From positions 434,001-498,000 of the forward strand of contig JAHDVF020000867.1 in assembly GCA_022606425.2 (NCBI GenBank): a stretch of 64,000 bases of DNA, in the 5' to 3' direction. This stretch comes from Lepidostoma basale. Taxonomy: Eukaryota; Arthropoda; Insecta; Trichoptera; Lepidostomatidae. A program made the position numbers and the translations under genes. This document shows positions 60,480 to 64,000 of this stretch, piece by piece. The notes beneath the pieces were generated by a model. The model did no database searches. It had not been told where the DNA came from and saw only the letters and a list, made by a program, of their open reading frames with translations. Within the stretch, counting starts at the first letter, position 1. Every line of letters begins with the position of its first letter.

Positions 60480-62275
60480 GTTCTTTCGAGTCTTATAGAT
60501 TATTTTTTAATAAGATTCTTTGTAATTTGCTAATAATTGGGGATAAGCGTGTCATTTGACTAGGCGATTTTAATCTGTACTCGGCACAGAGCAGGGATGT
60601 TGATGAGGAGATCACTTTTATGTGTTCGGTGCTGGGACTCGTCCAGTGCAATGGCATTCTGAATACCAAACAATGAATGATTAGGTATCCGTTTCTCGAG
60701 GCGAATCTCCCCTCACGAAAAAGGACTCTTACCATCCTGCTTTAAATTATGACTTGATTATAGAGACTTCGAGACCACATTCTAGGGTCCCTACTGCGGA
60801 CACGGTATCATGGAGGGGCTGGAATTTTTCCAATGGTGATTTCAGTTTCCTCTATGATGCACTTTTTCAGGCAAACTGGGATCAACTTCGCTCTATAACA
60901 GACGTGAATGAGGCCGTACAAGTTTTTTATGACATTGTGTATTCTTGTTTTGATGATTGCTTCCCTAGGAAACCCCCGGCTACCACTAATAGACGATATC
61001 CGAGGTGGTTCACTCGAGATATTATCAGTGACATCAGAATGAAACATAGTTACCACAAAAAGTGGAAGTCTTCTGGTAATTCATATTACTACACTCTCTT
61101 TAGTAGTCTTCGAGCTATGGTAAAACGTAAAATTAGATCTTCTTTCAAATCATATATCCAACATTGGAGCCGATATCTTGAGAAATCCCAATAATTTTTG
61201 GAAATATATAGACTCCAAACGCCATGATGGTGGAGTTATTGATACAATGACGTGGCAAGGTCAAGAGGTTCACCATAGAGAAGTTGTGAATGTGTTCGCT
61301 GAACACTTTAAATCTGTGTTCAGTACTCTATCAAATGAGGCAGTCCATGCTGATTCGCAGAATACGACTCAAGGTGCTCAAGATATTTCCATAGATGTTT
61401 TCAGGGAACGTGAAGTCTTCAAGGCTATTTATCAACTCAAAAACACGAATTCATTAGGCCCGGATTTTGTTCCAACCTTTATATTAAAAGGTTGCAATCA
61501 CATTTTCAAAAAACCACTGTCAATTATATTTAATCAATCGCTACAAACGGGTTGCTCTATGTAATAGTTCCATTAAAATGCTTGGATTTGTTTTTAGGAA
61601 TGCCAAGATATTTTCGAACACACAGGTACTTCGGGTGTTGTATAATTCCCTGGTAAGAAGTCGGTTGTAATATATAGTTCGCTTATTTGGTCACCGCCTG
61701 GGATTCGATATTCTCTGATGGTGGAGCGGTGCAGAAAAAAATTCTGCGCTTTCTTTACCTCAGGGAGCGCGGTTATTACCCGTGGCTCTTTCCGACTGAA
61801 TTCTTACTAGGTATGCTAAGCTACCATCACTGGAGAGAAGGAGGAATATTCACTTGGGAGTTCACTTCTTTCGGCTGATTGGCGGCCATATACAAAACTC
61901 GGATGTCCTGAGTGATGTAGGTCTATTTGTCCCTGATAATTACCTTCGTCAAAGACAGCACAGATTGTTTTATTTGCCGTGCTGCAGAACCAACCTGCCA
62001 ATGGTTATGCCTGTGGGTAGAGCAATCTTATTGCTTAATCGGGTCGCCTCGGAGGTCGACATATTTCGTGAAAGTGTGAGTTGCCTCAGGGATGCAATAT
62101 CAATGTTGTGATTGTTATCTCTGACGCCGTAGTGTTTATGTATTTTGTTATTATAAAAAATGTTATTTTGAAAATATGTATATCTAATTATGTAATTTTG
62201 AGATTGCAGACGATTTGGACGCATCTGTAATGTTTGTAATCTTTATAAATTAATAAATGAAATGAAATAAATAAA
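60480..62275 (+). mobile_element. Jockey-type non-LTR retroposon with internal deletion
   Basis: The left part ends an endonuclease domain (LGDFN near 60560). The linker and RT N-terminal part follow at 60754-61564 in two overlapping frames (YPRWFTRDIISDIRMKHSYHK, NSLGPDFVPTFILKGCN, PLSIIFNQSLQTGC). At about 61560 the sequence jumps straight to the post-catalytic region, SIKMLGFVFRNAKIF and VLRVLYNSLVRSRL, then HFFRLIGGHIQN, RQRQHRLFYLPCCRTNLP and EVDIF. These match 8359-9102 closely. The RT palm with its Asp pair is therefore missing. The 3' tail is ATGAA-like at 62255-62285. Confidence 0.87.
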
Positions 62276-62349
62276 CGAAATGAAAATGAGCATGGCTCTT
62301 TGGGTCACTCTTAGTTTCTCGGCACTTTGTTTGGACAATGTTATAGTTT

Positions 62350-62575
62350 CGAGTGGTAAAATTACTAATCAACACGCCGTTTCTTCGAAGGGGTGGGCAG
62401 AAATAATGGATCACCTCACTTTTATTTCTTGACATACTTCTCTCGTTTCTCAACATTCATACGAGTCATACACCCACGCCGATTTCTCCGACTCAGCACG
62501 CGGGCGATATTTAATTATATTCTCGGTCTTTTCTATATTTTATTCCGTTTACATCGTTAACATATGTATGTTTTC
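62350..62575 (-). mobile_element. non-LTR retroposon 3' remnant (GTTA-tail family)
   Basis: Shares the CGCCGT.TC..CGAAG, TTCTTGACATACTTCTCTCG, TCAACATTCATAC and GATTTCTCCGACTC blocks with 22060-22200. Minus-strand end of an RT ORF. Confidence 0.75.
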
Positions 62576-62959
62576 TTTAAACTCCAGTAAATCACGCGTC
62601 AGAGCTAACAAGCACCATTTTCGTTATATATAATTCAATTAATAGAAGAGAGTATCTAGGTATCTTGGTAAATCAAAATGTTGAATTGATGGTTTCATTG
62701 AAGTACATTTGTCGAAACTTCAATCGACGTGATACAATATTTAAATTAGAGTTATCATGATTGAAATTTATTATTGTATTGGTGTGTACGAATTCTGAAG
62801 AAATCGGTAAAGAGTTGCTATGTATTCGACTAGTCAGACATTAGATCGAAGGTATTATATGACATTTGGGCAGACAGAGTTACTGAGTAACCCACCTACA
62901 GCTTTAATATACCAATGTCAGGCACATGAAATAAATGCGTAGAATTTCACGGTTGGCAG

Positions 62960-63400
62960 ATATGTTATTTGAGATCTTGACTAATGTTTTGGGGATCATT
63001 GTAGTCTCCATCTTCAGGGTAGCCTCACGAGCAGTCAACGTCAGGGAGTGACGATGCGTCACTCCCTGACGTTGACCGCTGGGTTGTACTGCATTTTTTC
63101 AGGTTGTACAAATAGCTTGAATTGAAATTTTTTATCAGTGGTAAAAGCCTTAATAAGCTCGCGTGTCTTCTTTTCGAGTGCGGTTACGATTTACACATTT
63201 TTATATCAGTGTCCAGTAGAGTAAGCAACTTGTGCACATATTTATGGGTATCAATCATAACAGTGGCGAGAATTACAAATTTCTCACTATCCCAAAGATC
63301 GCACGTTCTCCATTTGTCATATTTGAGGAAACCAAGTTTGAAGAGTTCGAAACATTTACAATATTGTTGATTGTCTCAAGTAGGCTTTATCGAGTATATC
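62960..63400 (-). mobile_element. second Penelope-like element remnant
   Basis: The left end, GAGATCTTGACTAATGTTTTGG..GTCTCCATCTTCAGGG, matches the terminal repeat of the 49-51 kb element. Read on the minus strand, 63300-63200 gives DLWDSEKFVILA and YVHKLLTLLDTDI. This parallels LCNDEKLVILPADEYVDKMRTLLDT of the first copy. Only the N-terminal coding part and one end remain. Confidence 0.75.
63034..63076. repeat. perfect 20-bp hairpin, 3-base loop
   Basis: GTCAACGTCAGGGAGTGACG, then ATG, then its exact reverse complement. It lies between the Penelope-like terminal repeat and its coding remnant. Confidence 0.9.
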
Positions 63401-63591
63401 AGAGAAAACACATATTCACAGATTACCGTCATCTGTCAGATTGAAGAATGAATGTCAAAATGTTGTATTGATATGTGCAAAAGTGCCCTTATATGAATAT
63501 TTTACTCATCATCTGCCTTCTGATTATTGCAGAAATCTATTATAACGTATCTTGGAATGTTTATCGAAGACAAAAAAAATAAATATCGACT

Positions 63592-64000
63592 ATGACCGAA
63601 TATACGAGTAGTAATATTTGCCGCGTATGTTTAAAACCGGGAGAAACCATGATGTCAATATACGAATACGACGATGTTTTGAAATACGTGGATAAAATTA
63701 ATTATTGTACTCAAATAAATATAACAGAATTTGACGGTTATCCTTCATCTATATGCAATGGTTGCCAAACTGAATTGTTAATCGCTTATAGCTTTGTTGT
63801 AAAGTGTCAGGACTCCGATAAATGTTTACGCGACTCTTGCATTAAGATCGAGGTCAAAGAGGAAGTTAACGCCTCCGAACACAGTTTTAGTGGTCGCGAT
63901 GATCATGATGGTATGGACGACGTGAAAGAAAGAAAACGTAAAATCCCAGGGACCAGGAAGAGGAGGAATGAGGCATATGTGAAAAAGTTGAAATTAAAAA
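63592..64000 (+). CDS. ZAD zinc-finger transcription factor, 5' part
   Basis: An ATG at 63592 opens a frame that runs off the window after 136 codons. The N-terminus is a zinc-finger-associated domain: NICRVCLKPGE with Cys10 and Cys13, an acidic/aromatic middle (SIYEYDDVLKYVDKI), and SSICNGCQTEL with Cys55 and Cys58. These four cysteines bind one zinc. A linker with acidic and KIEVKEEV parts follows, then a basic nuclear-localisation-like stretch (KERKRKIPG.RKRRNE). C2H2 fingers are expected beyond the window. ZAD proteins are nuclear DNA-binding factors, greatly expanded in insects; the domain mediates dimerisation. The upstream 190 bases are AT-rich. Confidence 0.9.
   Translation, partial: MTEYTSSNICRVCLKPGETMMSIYEYDDVLKYVDKINYCTQINITEFDGYPSSICNGCQTELLIAYSFVVKCQDSDKCLRDSCIKIEVKEEVNASEHSFSGRDDHDGMDDVKERKRKIPGTRKRRNEAYVKKLKLK

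Overview
The window is nuclear DNA of an arthropod, most likely an insect. The supported genes have introns with GT/AG borders. A ZAD zinc-finger gene (an arthropod, mainly insect, family) runs off the right edge. The repeat load is insect-like: RTE-type and Jockey-type retroposons, mariner, pogo, hAT, Penelope-like elements and hairpin MITEs. I cannot name the species. Intergenic DNA is AT-rich, while several coding exons are markedly GC-rich.

Seven protein genes are supported. (1) 20136-21313 (+): an unrecognised gene of about 336 aa in three coding exons. (2) 30726-31232 (-): a bHLH transcription factor resembling Delilah/Taxi. (3) 38005-41600 (+): ADP-dependent glucokinase in three exons. 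(4) 43437-43898 (-): C1D/Rrp47, an exosome cofactor. (5) 47288-48241 (+): an intronless beta-1,4-galactosyltransferase-family enzyme that looks like a GalNAc-transferase. (6) 58657-59673 (-): a MOSPD1-like MSP-domain membrane protein in three exons. (7) 63592-64000 (+): the 5' end of a ZAD zinc-finger gene. They are housekeeping and regulatory genes with no shared pathway. ADPGK and C1D converge, and a retroposon lies between their 3' ends.

Layout. 1-20 kb is gene-poor, with retroposon 3' ends, a 36-bp minisatellite split by a Jockey-type insertion, and a hairpin MITE. 20-31 kb holds the unknown gene and the bHLH gene, separated by a hAT element and further remnants. 32.25-36.95 kb is one mariner-like transposon with long inverted repeats and a complete pogo-like transposon nested inside it. 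38-48 kb is the densest gene block (ADPGK, C1D, beta4GalNAcT) and contains a 2.5-kb block of nested inverted repeats. 49-58 kb is mostly transposons: a Penelope-like element, a nearly complete RTE-type element with target duplications, a mariner remnant and a perfect 75-bp-arm hairpin. 58.6-64 kb holds MOSPD1, a rearranged Jockey-type element, a second Penelope remnant and the ZAD gene.

No wholly new biological system is evident. The most interesting items are the nested mariner/pogo composite with a DNA-binding-only pogo ORF, the hairpin MITE family, the minisatellite with a retroposon inside it, the nested inverted-repeat block, and the unrecognised three-exon gene. No rRNA gene, CRISPR array or convincing intact tRNA gene was seen.
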